Assembly: GCA_030040175.1 (NCBI GenBank)
Contig: JASHUF010000267.1
Span: 1-5,576 of the forward strand
DNA: 5,576 bases
Source of the DNA: Acidobacteriaceae bacterium
GTDB lineage: Bacteria; Acidobacteriota; Terriglobia; Terriglobales; Acidobacteriaceae
Direction of reading: 5' to 3'
The stretch's first letter is position 1. Every line of letters starts with the position of its first letter. The notes under the pieces were generated by a model. The model was not told the origin of the DNA, made no database searches, and saw nothing but the letters and a program-made list of their open reading frames with translations. Made by a program: the position numbers and the translations under genes. Below, piece after piece: positions 1-5,576 of the stretch.

Positions 1-1198
1 CGAGCACAAGCAGTACGTCAATCGCGTGATTGAAGACCTGCGCCGTGCCGCGCACTGGGCCGCGCAGCCGGGCCCTGTGCAGCCGGGTGTAGACCTGCCG
101 CGCCGCGTGGACACGGTGTATCTCGGCGGCGGCACGCCCAACCTGCTCGCGCCCGAGCTTGTAGCCCGGCTCTTCGCCGCGCTGCGCTCCGAATTTGCGC
201 TTGATCCCGGGGCCGAAATCACCATGGAGTGCGCGCCGGGGCAGTTTGCCATGGGCACGCTCGAAGCCATGGCCGCCGCGGGCGTGAACCGCGTAAGCCT
301 CGGCGTGCAGTCGTTTGTCGACGGCGAGGCGCGTGCGAGCGGCCGGCTGCACACACGCGCCACGGTCGAAGCCGATGTGCACAATCTGCGGGCAGCGGGC
401 ATCACCAATCTGAACGTGGACCTGATCGCGGGCCTCGCCGGGCAGACGCTTGCCTCGTGGGAGGAGTCGCTCGCGGCCTTGATCGATGCCGGCGTGCCGC
501 ACGCGAGCATCTACATGCTGGAAGTGGACGAGGATTCGCGCCTCGGGCGCGAGCTGCTCTCGGGCGGCGCACGCTATCACGCGCAGGCGGTTCCCAGCGA
601 GGATGCCATTGCGCGCATGTACGAGTGCGCGATCGAACGGCTCGCCGCGGCCGGACTCGCGCAATACGAGATTTCGAACTTTGCGCGGCCCGGCTTTCAA
701 TCGCGGCACAATCTCCGCTACTGGCAGCGCCGGCCTTATCTCGGCGTCGGGCTCGACGCCTCGTCGGCTCTGCCCTCGGCCGGTTTTGTATCAGGGCACG
801 ACTTCAGTCGTGGCGAAACCGATAAGCAAGCGGTCGGGGCTTTAGCCCCTGCCGTCAGCGGCGTTCTGCGATTCGCCACTACGGATAATCTGAGTGCCTA
901 TCTTGCTGGACCGCACCTCGCGCAGTCAGCCTGGCTTTCCGCCAACCGCCAGCACGAGGAAGCCTGGTTCCTCGGCCTGCGGCTCAATGCCGGTGTCGAT
1001 GTGGCTGCGCTCGAAACCGAGTTCGGCCGCACGCGGGTGGGGCCAGCGTGGGCCGTCGCCGAGCGGCTGGCGCACGACGGCCTGCTCGATCTTGTCGGCA
1101 GCGTGGCTCGGCTCACCGCGCGGGGAAGGCTGCTCTCCAACGAGGTGTTTCAGGAGTTCCTGGGACTGGAACCGGAAACGGCGCTCACGGGCCCGTGA
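1..1198 (+). CDS. hemW: HemW-like radical SAM protein (HemN/coproporphyrinogen III oxidase family), 5' truncated by window edge
   Basis: The reading frame is open from position 2 (E-H-K-Q-Y-V...) to the TGA at 1196-1198. The gene therefore enters from the left, and the GTG at 26 is not a real start. About 398 residues are visible. The CxxxCxxC cluster motif expected just upstream is outside the window. Visible family motifs: VYLGGGTPN (about 109-145), ECAPGQF, NRVSLGVQSF, NVDLIAGLAGQT, YMLEVDEDS, and QYEISNFARPG followed by HNLRYW. These continue into a GVGLDASSAL stretch and a C-terminal HemN_C-type region (AWFLGLRLNAGVD to the end). The family uses S-adenosylmethionine and a [4Fe-4S] cluster. 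HemW members bind heme and act as cytoplasmic heme chaperones, whereas HemN oxidises coproporphyrinogen III. HNLRYW fits HemW, but annotation as an oxygen-independent oxidase is common. The protein is longer than typical HemW (about 380 residues). Part of the excess is an in-frame palindromic repeat at about 788-850. Confidence 0.94.
   Translation, partial: EHKQYVNRVIEDLRRAAHWAAQPGPVQPGVDLPRRVDTVYLGGGTPNLLAPELVARLFAALRSEFALDPGAEITMECAPGQFAMGTLEAMAAAGVNRVSLGVQSFVDGEARASGRLHTRATVEADVHNLRAAGITNLNVDLIAGLAGQTLASWEESLAALIDAGVPHASIYMLEVDEDSRLGRELLSGGARYHAQAVPSEDAIARMYECAIERLAAAGLAQYEISNFARPGFQSRHNLRYWQRRPYLGVGLDASSALPSAGFVSGHDFSRGETDKQAVGALAPAVSGVLRFATTDNLSAYLAGPHLAQSAWLSANRQHEEAWFLGLRLNAGVDVAALETEFGRTRVGPAWAVAERLAHDGLLDLVGSVARLTARGRLLSNEVFQEFLGLEPETALTGP
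788..850 (+). repeat. Double-palindrome repeat element inserted in frame inside hemW
   Basis: Two short, nearly loopless palindromes lie 23 bases apart. The first is CACGACT (797-803), TC, AGTCGTG (806-812). The second is GGGGCT (836-841), TT, AGCCCC (844-849). They fall between the conserved GLDASSAL block and the LRFATTDNLSAYL block of HemW, where other members have a short variable loop. The encoded peptide (VSGHDFSRGETDKQ then AVGALAPAVSG) has no family counterpart that I recognise. From memory, the string TATCAGGGCACGACTTCAGT recurs in many intergenic regions of Terriglobia genomes. That recollection was not checked. The outer limits are approximate. No transposase or target duplication is visible. 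Confidence 0.6.
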
Positions 1199-1216
1199 AG
1201 CCGAATTTAAGGGTTT

Positions 1217-1280
1217 CCACCCCTTTCGTTCGTCCACATGCGCCCGCCGTGGGGGGGCGTCGTGAACGCGAAAGGGGTGG
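1217..1280. repeat. Long imperfect inverted repeat between convergent genes; possible bidirectional terminator or dispersed repeat
   Basis: The outer arms CCACCCCTTTCG (1217-1228) and CGAAAGGGGTGG (1269-1280) are perfectly complementary over 12 bases. Inside them, GCGCCC (1240-1245) can pair with GGGCGT (1255-1260, one G-U), and CAC (1235-1237) with GTG (1262-1264). Transcribed RNA from either strand could therefore fold into one long hairpin. It lies in the 109-base gap between the hemW stop (1198) and the stop of the opposite-strand GGDEF gene (1308), the usual place for a shared terminator. No T run follows on either side, so a canonical intrinsic terminator is not shown. A dispersed palindromic repeat is the main alternative. 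Confidence 0.6.
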
Positions 1281-1287
1281 TGCACCC

Positions 1288-1307
1288 AGCACCCAATTTC
1301 TGGTGCT
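1288..1307 (-). terminator. Small hairpin directly after the GGDEF gene stop
   Basis: AGCACC (1288-1293) and GGTGCT (1302-1307) are perfectly complementary with an 8-base loop. They abut the TAG of the minus-strand gene ending at 1308. There is no U tract after it, so termination here is only a possibility. It could act together with the larger inverted repeat next to it. Confidence 0.3.
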
Positions 1308-2291
1308 CTACCAGGCGATCAGCTCGTCGCCGGAGGTGGGCGAAAGAAAGGTGACCGGCGCGGGCGCCGGGCGTGCGCATCCGTCGAAACACTGGATCGA
1401 CTCGGGCCCGGCGGCCCTGGCGCGAACCAACGCCTCCTCCGCTTCGCGCAGAACCACCACCGGCGAGCGGCCCTGGCTGGAGGCAATTCCGAAACAGGCG
1501 GAGAGACGGATCGACTCGCGGGCCACCGCGAACGGGACGCTGAAAACCTCAGTGCGCAGACGCTCGGCGAGCAGGACGGCATTGGCAATGCCGCAACCAG
1601 GCAGCGCCAGCAGGAATCCATCCATGCCGGGGCGGCCGATGAGGTCGTAGCTGCGCAGCAGGCGCGTGGTGCGGCTCACCACCTGGCAGAGCAGCTCGTC
1701 GCAGGCTTCCGAACCCAGGCGCGCGTTCCAGTGGCCGAAGTCGTCGATGTCGAACAGCAAAAGCGTCATGGCGGAGTGCAGCCGCTGCACGCGATCGGTC
1801 TCGCGGAAGAGCATCGACAACAGCGCCTCGCGGTTATACACGCCGGTGAGCCGGTCCAGTTGCGTGCTCAACATTGCGGCCTTGCGCAGCTCGTCCACTT
1901 GGCGCGCCAGGCGAAAGGCGCGCCGCGCCATGTCGATGCGGAGCAGCCAGCAGGGGCCTTCGGCGGAGCGCAAAATCAGGTCGTCGATCACGCCCTCGGC
2001 GAGCCGGTTAATCCATTCTTCCGTCACCGTGTCCGCAATCAGGACAATCGGATAACTCCGGCCGTGCGCATTGGCGTGGGCGAGCAACGTGCTCACAGGC
2101 ATTCCGCGCAGATCTGCATCCAGCAGCGCGAGCCCGGGCGGAGCCGGCCCCGTCAGGCGGGCCAGCGCAGCCTGCGCAGACAGTACTACCTCGACCTGGA
2201 TCCCCGCCTGCGCGAGAACCGGCTCGACAGCGCCAAGCAGCGCCGGCTCATGCGAGGCAAGCAAGACGATGGATGAGCTGGTGCCGGACAT
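1308..2291 (-). CDS. Receiver-like plus degenerate GGDEF domain protein (probable c-di-GMP-related regulator)
   Basis: The protein has 327 residues from ATG 2291 (MSGTSSSIVLLASHEP). A GGAG lies 11 bases upstream. An in-frame ATG at 2315 adds eight residues but has no ribosome binding site. Residues about 8-110 resemble a response-regulator receiver domain. Asp58 in LLDADLRGM sits at the phosphoacceptor position, but the usual acidic pair near the N-terminus reads S13-H14-E15, and the usual K-P is R108-S109. Phosphorylation is therefore doubtful. Residues about 140-303 are a GGDEF domain: DRLTGVYNR (146-154), FDIDDF (180-185), N189, and SACFGIA (264-270). The signature motif is GMDGF (222-226) instead of GG(D/E)EF, so diguanylate cyclase activity is probably lost. 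RSYD (213-216) keeps the RxxD inhibitory-site spacing seen in PleD-type cyclases, which could allow c-di-GMP binding. No membrane segment is seen. It may be co-transcribed with mqnD, 99 bases upstream. Confidence 0.92.
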   Translation of the reverse strand: MSGTSSSIVLLASHEPALLGAVEPVLAQAGIQVEVVLSAQAALARLTGPAPPGLALLDADLRGMPVSTLLAHANAHGRSYPIVLIADTVTEEWINRLAEGVIDDLILRSAEGPCWLLRIDMARRAFRLARQVDELRKAAMLSTQLDRLTGVYNREALLSMLFRETDRVQRLHSAMTLLLFDIDDFGHWNARLGSEACDELLCQVVSRTTRLLRSYDLIGRPGMDGFLLALPGCGIANAVLLAERLRTEVFSVPFAVARESIRLSACFGIASSQGRSPVVVLREAEEALVRARAAGPESIQCFDGCARPAPAPVTFLSPTSGDELIAW

Positions 2292-2302
2292 GCAGGCAAA
2301 AT

Positions 2303-2306
2303 CTCC
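2303..2306 (-). promoter_or_regulatory. Ribosome binding site that favours the start at 2291
   Basis: Minus-strand GGAG lies 11 bases before the ATG at 2291 and downstream of the alternative ATG at 2315. It therefore supports the shorter protein. Confidence 0.45.
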
Positions 2307-2363
2307 GTACCCCATGTATCGGCAAAAATTTGAAAATCTTAAGAATTGGAAGGCCCGTATTGT

Positions 2364-2384
2364 GCGGGATTTATGGCGTCCCGC
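2364..2384 (-). terminator. Hairpin downstream of mqnD, weak terminator candidate
   Basis: GCGGGA (2364-2369) and TCCCGC (2379-2384) are perfectly complementary around a 9-base loop. One G-U and one G-C pair can extend the stem outward. It begins 6 bases past the mqnD stop at 2391. In the mqnD direction no U tract follows, so partial termination or read-through into the GGDEF gene are both possible. The AT-rich stretch at about 2330-2350 may instead belong to the promoter of the GGDEF gene. Confidence 0.35.
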
Positions 2385-2390
2385 GCCGGC

Positions 2391-3269
2391 TCAGTCGACG
2401 AAGTCGACCTCGGGTTGGATAGGGATGATGCCGCGCTCGTGGCCCAGCGCCAGCAGCCTGCCGATGGCCTCGCGGCCGTCGGGGCCGTAGTCGAGGGTGC
2501 GCTCGTTCACGTACATGCTCACAAAGCGGTTGGCCATTCCGGCGTCCAGGTCGCGCGCGAACTGCATGGCGTACTCCAGGGCCTGCTCGCGGTGCTCGAG
2601 CGCGTGGCGGATGGAGTCGCGCAGTGCCTTGGAAATGATCTTGTGGCTCTCGGCCCCGAGTGAGCGGCGAATGGCGTTGCCGCCCAGCGGTAAAACCAGG
2701 CCCGTGGTCTCACGCCACCACACGCCCAGGTCGATTGCCTTGTAGAGCCCCCTCGACGTGTAGGTAAGTTGGCCTTCGTGGATGATGAGTCCGGCGTCGT
2801 AGGCCCCGGCGAGGATGGCAGGGATGATCTGATCGAAGGGAACGGTCTCCGTCCGGATTTCGGTGTTGAAGATTTTGAGCGCAAGGTAGGCCGTGGTCAG
2901 CGTGCCGGGAACGGCGACTTTCACGTGGCTGAGGTCGGCGGGGGTGAGCGGGCGGTTGCTCACCACCATCGGTCCATAGCCTTCGCCCACGCTGCCGCCG
3001 CAGCCCATCAGCAGATAATTCTGTTGCAGATAGGGGTAGGCATGAAAACTGATGGCGGTGAGATCGAAAAAGGCCTCCTCCTGCGCGCGCCGGTTAAGAG
3101 TTTCAATGTCGGCCAGCGTGTGGGTAAAGCGATAGCCCGGCACGCGTACCTTGCTGGTGGCCAGCCCGTAAAACATGAAGGCGTCATCGGAGTCGGGACT
3201 GTGCGCGATGGAGATATCTTTTACCGGATCGGCGACGGGCGTAGCGGTTTGCGGGGCGTTCACAGGCAA
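2391..3269 (-). CDS. mqnD: 1,4-dihydroxy-6-naphthoate synthase (MqnD), futalosine menaquinone pathway
   Basis: The protein has 292 residues from a TTG at 3269, close to the usual 270-290 of the MqnA/MqnD family (periplasmic-binding-protein-like fold, cytoplasmic enzyme). MqnD turns cyclic de-hypoxanthine futalosine into 1,4-dihydroxy-6-naphthoate for menaquinone. Visible signatures: ISIAHSPDSDDAFMFYGL (19-36), DLTAISFHAYPYL (69-81), GEGYGPMVVS (96-104), VAVPGTLTTAYLAL (118-131), and DAGLIIHEGQLTY (158-170). His164 in the last motif is the residue proposed as catalytic base in MqnD. MqnA (chorismate dehydratase) shares the fold, but the IIHEG..TY and PGTLTTA motifs favour MqnD. A GAAAGGA (3274-3280) precedes the TTG by 4 bases and an in-frame GTG (3261-3263) by 10 bases, so the protein may instead start at MNAPQTATP (290 residues). 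No other pathway gene is in the window. Confidence 0.9.
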   Translation of the reverse strand: MPVNAPQTATPVADPVKDISIAHSPDSDDAFMFYGLATSKVRVPGYRFTHTLADIETLNRRAQEEAFFDLTAISFHAYPYLQQNYLLMGCGGSVGEGYGPMVVSNRPLTPADLSHVKVAVPGTLTTAYLALKIFNTEIRTETVPFDQIIPAILAGAYDAGLIIHEGQLTYTSRGLYKAIDLGVWWRETTGLVLPLGGNAIRRSLGAESHKIISKALRDSIRHALEHREQALEYAMQFARDLDAGMANRFVSMYVNERTLDYGPDGREAIGRLLALGHERGIIPIQPEVDFVD

Positions 3270-3451
3270 CGTATCCTTTCAGCGGACAAAACGGAACAGT
3301 GATTTTGATGCGCGTACTGGGTCCGGCGGGCGAAGAGCGGCGCGTTGGCCATCCTTCAATTTCGTTTGGTGCAACCCATTGCGCCCAGCGTTTCTTGCGG
3401 ACGGCGGCAAGCGAATGCATGTCGAAACCGGAGTCTAACGCCGCTCGCAAT
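3270..3451. other. Intergenic region upstream of mqnD, no gene recognised
   Basis: This gap of 182 bases lies between the mqnD start and the stop of the small membrane-protein gene. It holds the mqnD ribosome binding site (GAAAGGA at 3274-3280, minus strand). A weak 5-base stem (CTTGC 3394-3398 with GCAAG 3407-3411) has no U tract. I see no clear -35/-10 pair, tRNA or riboswitch. Overlapping open frames here on both strands show no recognisable protein. Confidence 0.4.
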
Positions 3452-3610
3452 TCACGGCTCCGGCTCCAGGTCGGACTCCTGCGCGGAATCGAAAGACCGC
3501 GGCTTGCCGCCTGGCGTCTCGCGATGGTTGCGGATGTGGCGCGCCATGCCCGCGACTGCCAGCAGCAGCGCTCCAAGCGAAATCAGCAAGCCAAGCATTA
3601 ACCAGCGCAT
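3452..3610 (-). CDS. Small single-span membrane protein, hypothetical
   Basis: From ATG 3610 the frame gives 52 residues. A hydrophobic segment at about 3-22 (LMLGLLISLGALLLAVAGM) is followed by a basic stretch (ARHIRNHR) and a polar, acidic tail ending DLEPEP. The positive-inside rule predicts the tail in the cytoplasm. I do not recognise a family. An upstream in-frame TTG at 3655 would add 15 residues rich in W and R (MARLPLWYSWWVRAV) and bring the start 25 bases from the cutA stop. Neither start has a strong ribosome binding site: a GGTGGG lies about 11 bases before ATG 3610. Evidence that it is real: a clean membrane segment with a charged flank, the same strand as cutA, and a short distance. 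It is probably translated from the cutA transcript. A chance open frame in GC-rich DNA is not excluded. Confidence 0.6.
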   Translation of the reverse strand: MRWLMLGLLISLGALLLAVAGMARHIRNHRETPGGKPRSFDSAQESDLEPEP

Positions 3611-3680
3611 AACGGCTCGGACCCACCAAGAATACCAGAGCGGCAAGCGCGCCAATCCGCGAATTTCGGCGCGAAAAGTC

Positions 3681-4040
3681 CTACGCCGGTGCGCCCGGCG
3701 GGTTCGTCGGCTTCCGCAGATTGGCCTGCAGCCACTCGAGATAGCCGCGGCTGCCGGTGGCCACGTCGAGAACCAGGAACTCCGGAATCTGGTAGCTGTG
3801 CAGCTCGTGCAGGCGCGCCTCCAGCGCCGGCAACTGTTCGGCCGCCGTCTTGAGCAACAGCAGCGTTTCCGCGGAAGTCTCGATCTGGCCCTCCCAGTGG
3901 TAGATGGATTGCACGCCCGGGATCAGCGTGGCGCAGGCCGCCAGCCGCTCTTCCACCAGCGTGCCCGCCAGCAGGGCGGCTTCATCCGGGTTGGCCGCGG
4001 TGGTTAGAACGATACGCGCTGCATAGAGATTTTCCGCCAT
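3681..4040 (-). CDS. cutA: CutA divalent-cation tolerance protein
   Basis: The protein has 119 residues from ATG 4040, with GGGAG 7 bases upstream. The longer in-frame start at 4088 adds 16 unconserved residues and lacks such a site. The fold is the small ferredoxin-like CutA fold, which forms tight trimers in known members. Family motifs: RLAACATLIPGVQSIYHWEG (32-51), ETLLLLKT (58-65), LHSYQIPEFLVLDV (80-93), and GYLEWL (99-104). Length and motif order match the usual 105-115 residues. A short Pro-rich tail (RKPTNPPGAPA) is extra. CutA was linked to copper and divalent cation tolerance in E. coli, but its molecular role is still unclear. It is probably cytoplasmic here, as no signal peptide is seen. 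The small membrane-protein gene follows closely on the same strand. The M1 peptidase gene is divergent upstream. Confidence 0.95.
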   Translation of the reverse strand: MAENLYAARIVLTTAANPDEAALLAGTLVEERLAACATLIPGVQSIYHWEGQIETSAETLLLLKTAAEQLPALEARLHELHSYQIPEFLVLDVATGSRGYLEWLQANLRKPTNPPGAPA

Positions 4041-4047
4041 GAAGGGA

Positions 4048-4052
4048 CTCCC
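4048..4052 (-). promoter_or_regulatory. Ribosome binding site of cutA
   Basis: Minus-strand GGGAG lies 7 bases before ATG 4040. It decides between this start and the upstream in-frame ATG at 4088. Confidence 0.6.
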
Positions 4053-4123
4053 GGGGCCGGATCGGCTCTGCTCTCCAATGTAAGCCATAGGTCAGGGCAA
4101 CGTGCACATCCTTCCGGCATACT

Positions 4124-4152
4124 TTGTGGGCGCGTCCCCTGCGCGATACGAT
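4124..4152 (+). promoter_or_regulatory. Candidate sigma-70-type promoter giving a leaderless M1 peptidase mRNA
   Basis: TTGTGG (4124-4129) and TACGAT (4147-4152) are separated by 17 bases, the optimal spacing for a housekeeping sigma factor. TACGAT keeps the T-A....T positions of the -10 box. Transcription would begin about 7 bases later, at or next to the ATG at 4159. No Shine-Dalgarno sequence precedes that ATG, which agrees with a leaderless message. Each box is only a partial match. Confidence 0.35.
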
Positions 4153-4158
4153 GGCCCA

Positions 4159-5576
4159 ATGCGAAACTTCTTCTCCCTTTCGCTGCGCGCCGCGTGGGCG
4201 CTTCTTCTGGCTGCCTGCATCGCACTTCCGTGCCGGGGCCAGGTTGCGCCGCAAGCCTCCAAGCCGGCTGCGCAGGAAACCCCGGCTGCGCAAGGGCCCG
4301 CTCCCAAAACGCCCGCCCGGCGTCCGCCCGCGCCCAATGACATCGCCGCTCCCGTTCCCACGCGCTACGACATGCTCCGCGGCGCTTACGGCCCTTTTCG
4401 CGCCAACAACGACCTGCTCTACTATCACCTCGACATCCGCGTCGATCCCGGCAAAAAATTTTTGAGCGGCAAGAACACCATCCGCTTCCGCATGCTGAAA
4501 GACTCGACGCGCATCCAGATCGACCTGACCGACCAGCTCGACATCGACAAGATTCTTTTCGGCGAAACCCCGCTCAAGTACACCCGCGACTCGGGCGCCG
4601 TCTTCATCGATTTTCCCGAGACGCTCCACGCGGGCCAGGTCTACTCCATCGACTTTTATTACTCCGGCCATCCGCCTGAGGTGGGCCGCTTCGGCGCCTT
4701 CACCTTCAAGCAGGACCCGGCCGGCCGCGTCTGGATCAACACCGCGTGCGAGGGCACCGGCGCCAGCATCTGGTGGCCGAACAAAGATCAGTGGCGCGAC
4801 GAAGTTGAATCCATGGATATCAGCGTGGCCGTTCCCAACGGCCTGGTCGATGTGTCGAACGGAAAGTTCATGGGCAAGACCGACCTCGGCGACGGCTACA
4901 CGCGCTGGGACTGGCACGTCAGTTACCCCATCAACAATTACGACGTGTCGCTGAACATCGGCCATTACGTGCACTTCTCTGACAAGCTCGGCGATCTATC
5001 TCTCGATTACTACGTTCTGCCGGAAGATCTGGACAAGGCGAAGAAGCAGTTTGCGCAGGCGCCGGGCATGCTCGAGGCCTATCAGCACTACTTCGGTCCG
5101 TATCCGTTTGCGCGCGACGGCTACAAGCTCATCGAGGCTCCCTACTCCGGCATGGAGCACCAGAGCGCCGTGACTTACGGCAATCTGTTTGAGAACGGCT
5201 ACCTGGGCCGCGACTGGACGGGTACTGGCATCAGCCTGCGCTTTGACTTCATCATCATCCACGAGAGCGCGCACGAGTGGTTCGGCAACAGCATTACCGC
5301 GGCCGACCCCGCGGACATGTGGATTCACGAGGGCTGGGCCACGTATCTCGAAAGCCTCTATGTCGAGTACCGCTGGGGCAAGGCCGACGCTATCACCTAC
5401 CTGAACGGCCTCAAGTCGAAGATTTACAACCTGCGCCCCATTGTGGCCGAACGCGGCGTGAATGCCGATCCCACCGAGGATCAGTACTTCAAAGGCGCGC
5501 TCATGCTCAACACCCTGCGCAGCGTCATCGACGACGACCCCAAATGGTTCGCACTCCTGCATGGCTTCTACCAGCG
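4159..5576 (+). CDS. Exported M1-family zinc metallopeptidase (aminopeptidase N-like), 3' truncated by window edge
   Basis: From ATG 4159 the frame stays open for 472 codons to the window end. Residues 1-27 look like a signal peptide: a basic start (MRNFF), then the hydrophobic AAWALLLAACIALP. Cleavage could follow Gly27 (signal peptidase I), or L17-A18-A19-C20 could act as a lipobox. A Pro/Ala/Lys-rich linker spans about 29-57. An N-terminal beta domain follows (about 60-270). The catalytic domain shows the exopeptidase motif GMEH (331-334) and the zinc motif HESAHEW (His368, Glu369, His372). Glu391 in WIHEGWATYLE is the third zinc ligand, 19 residues after His372. The transition-state tyrosine is probably Tyr443 in QYFKGALML. 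GMEH replaces the classical GAMEN, as in some bacterial M1 members. It probably acts in the periplasm or at the cell surface, releasing N-terminal residues from peptides. The C-terminal helical part is outside the window. Confidence 0.95.
   Translation, partial: MRNFFSLSLRAAWALLLAACIALPCRGQVAPQASKPAAQETPAAQGPAPKTPARRPPAPNDIAAPVPTRYDMLRGAYGPFRANNDLLYYHLDIRVDPGKKFLSGKNTIRFRMLKDSTRIQIDLTDQLDIDKILFGETPLKYTRDSGAVFIDFPETLHAGQVYSIDFYYSGHPPEVGRFGAFTFKQDPAGRVWINTACEGTGASIWWPNKDQWRDEVESMDISVAVPNGLVDVSNGKFMGKTDLGDGYTRWDWHVSYPINNYDVSLNIGHYVHFSDKLGDLSLDYYVLPEDLDKAKKQFAQAPGMLEAYQHYFGPYPFARDGYKLIEAPYSGMEHQSAVTYGNLFENGYLGRDWTGTGISLRFDFIIIHESAHEWFGNSITAADPADMWIHEGWATYLESLYVEYRWGKADAITYLNGLKSKIYNLRPIVAERGVNADPTEDQYFKGALMLNTLRSVIDDDPKWFALLHGFYQ

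Noticed and set aside
1048..1650. 200-codon plus-strand open frame spanning the end of hemW and the GGDEF gene
   Set aside because: It overlaps two well-supported genes and the inverted repeat, is rich in R, S and A, and has no domain. It is a shadow frame.
1731..2276. 181-codon plus-strand open frame opposite the GGDEF gene
   Set aside because: It mirrors codon positions of the minus-strand gene, which has clear GGDEF motifs. No independent start signal is seen.
2769..3302. 177-codon plus-strand open frame opposite mqnD
   Set aside because: It is antisense to conserved MqnD motifs and has the composition typical of a shadow frame.
3394..3411. Hairpin as terminator of the cutA unit
   Set aside because: The stem has only 5 pairs with an 8-base loop and no U tract, which is expected by chance in GC-rich DNA.
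3345..4007. 220-codon plus-strand open frame opposite the small gene and cutA
   Set aside because: It runs through the whole of cutA in antisense. It is rich in R, Q and G and has no domain.
3982..4974. 330-codon open frame on the minus strand
   Set aside because: It lies antisense to the M1 peptidase gene and crosses the cutA start region. Its composition is the V/A/G/D/R-rich pattern of a GC-rich shadow frame, with no domain motif, while the plus strand carries complete M1 signatures.
4996..5562. 188-codon open frame on the minus strand
   Set aside because: It is antisense to the catalytic domain of the M1 peptidase, including the HESAH and GMEH motifs, and has no recognisable motif of its own.
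1..5576. A new defence, mobile or secretion system in the window
   Set aside because: All well-supported genes belong to known housekeeping or signalling families. No repeats-with-spacers, recombinase, toxin-antitoxin pair or nuclease was seen.

Overview
The window reads as an ordinary chromosomal stretch of a GC-rich Gram-negative-type bacterium, most likely an acidobacterium (Terriglobia). This placement is an inference. It rests on an MqnD-type futalosine menaquinone enzyme with the SPDSDDAFMFYGL signature, an exported M1 peptidase with a GMEH motif, and a pair of short palindromes inside hemW that match, from memory, a dispersed repeat common in Terriglobia genomes. None of this was checked against a database.

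Layout. Positions 1-1198 (+) hold the 3' part of hemW (radical SAM, HemN/HemW family), whose [4Fe-4S] cysteine motif lies left of the window. Positions 1199-1307 are a convergent intergenic gap filled by a long imperfect inverted repeat. Positions 1308-2291 (-) encode a receiver-GGDEF protein whose active-site motif is degenerate (GMDGF) while the RxxD inhibitory-site motif is kept. Positions 2391-3269 (-) encode mqnD. Positions 3270-3451 show no gene. Positions 3452-3610 (-) hold a probable small single-span membrane protein directly downstream of cutA (3681-4040, -). A divergent 118-base gap separates cutA from an M1-family zinc aminopeptidase that starts at 4159 (+) and runs off the right end.

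How the genes fit together. They look like independent housekeeping functions rather than one system. HemW and MqnD both touch respiratory cofactors (heme handling and menaquinone) but are on opposite strands and separated by the GGDEF gene. mqnD and the GGDEF gene are on the same strand 99 bases apart and could be co-transcribed. cutA and the small membrane protein form a probable two-gene unit. I see no defence system, CRISPR array, RNA gene, insertion sequence or phage gene. The points worth a second look are the in-frame palindromic repeat inside hemW, the degenerate GGDEF domain with an intact I-site, the long hairpin between the convergent genes, and a possible leaderless promoter at the peptidase gene.
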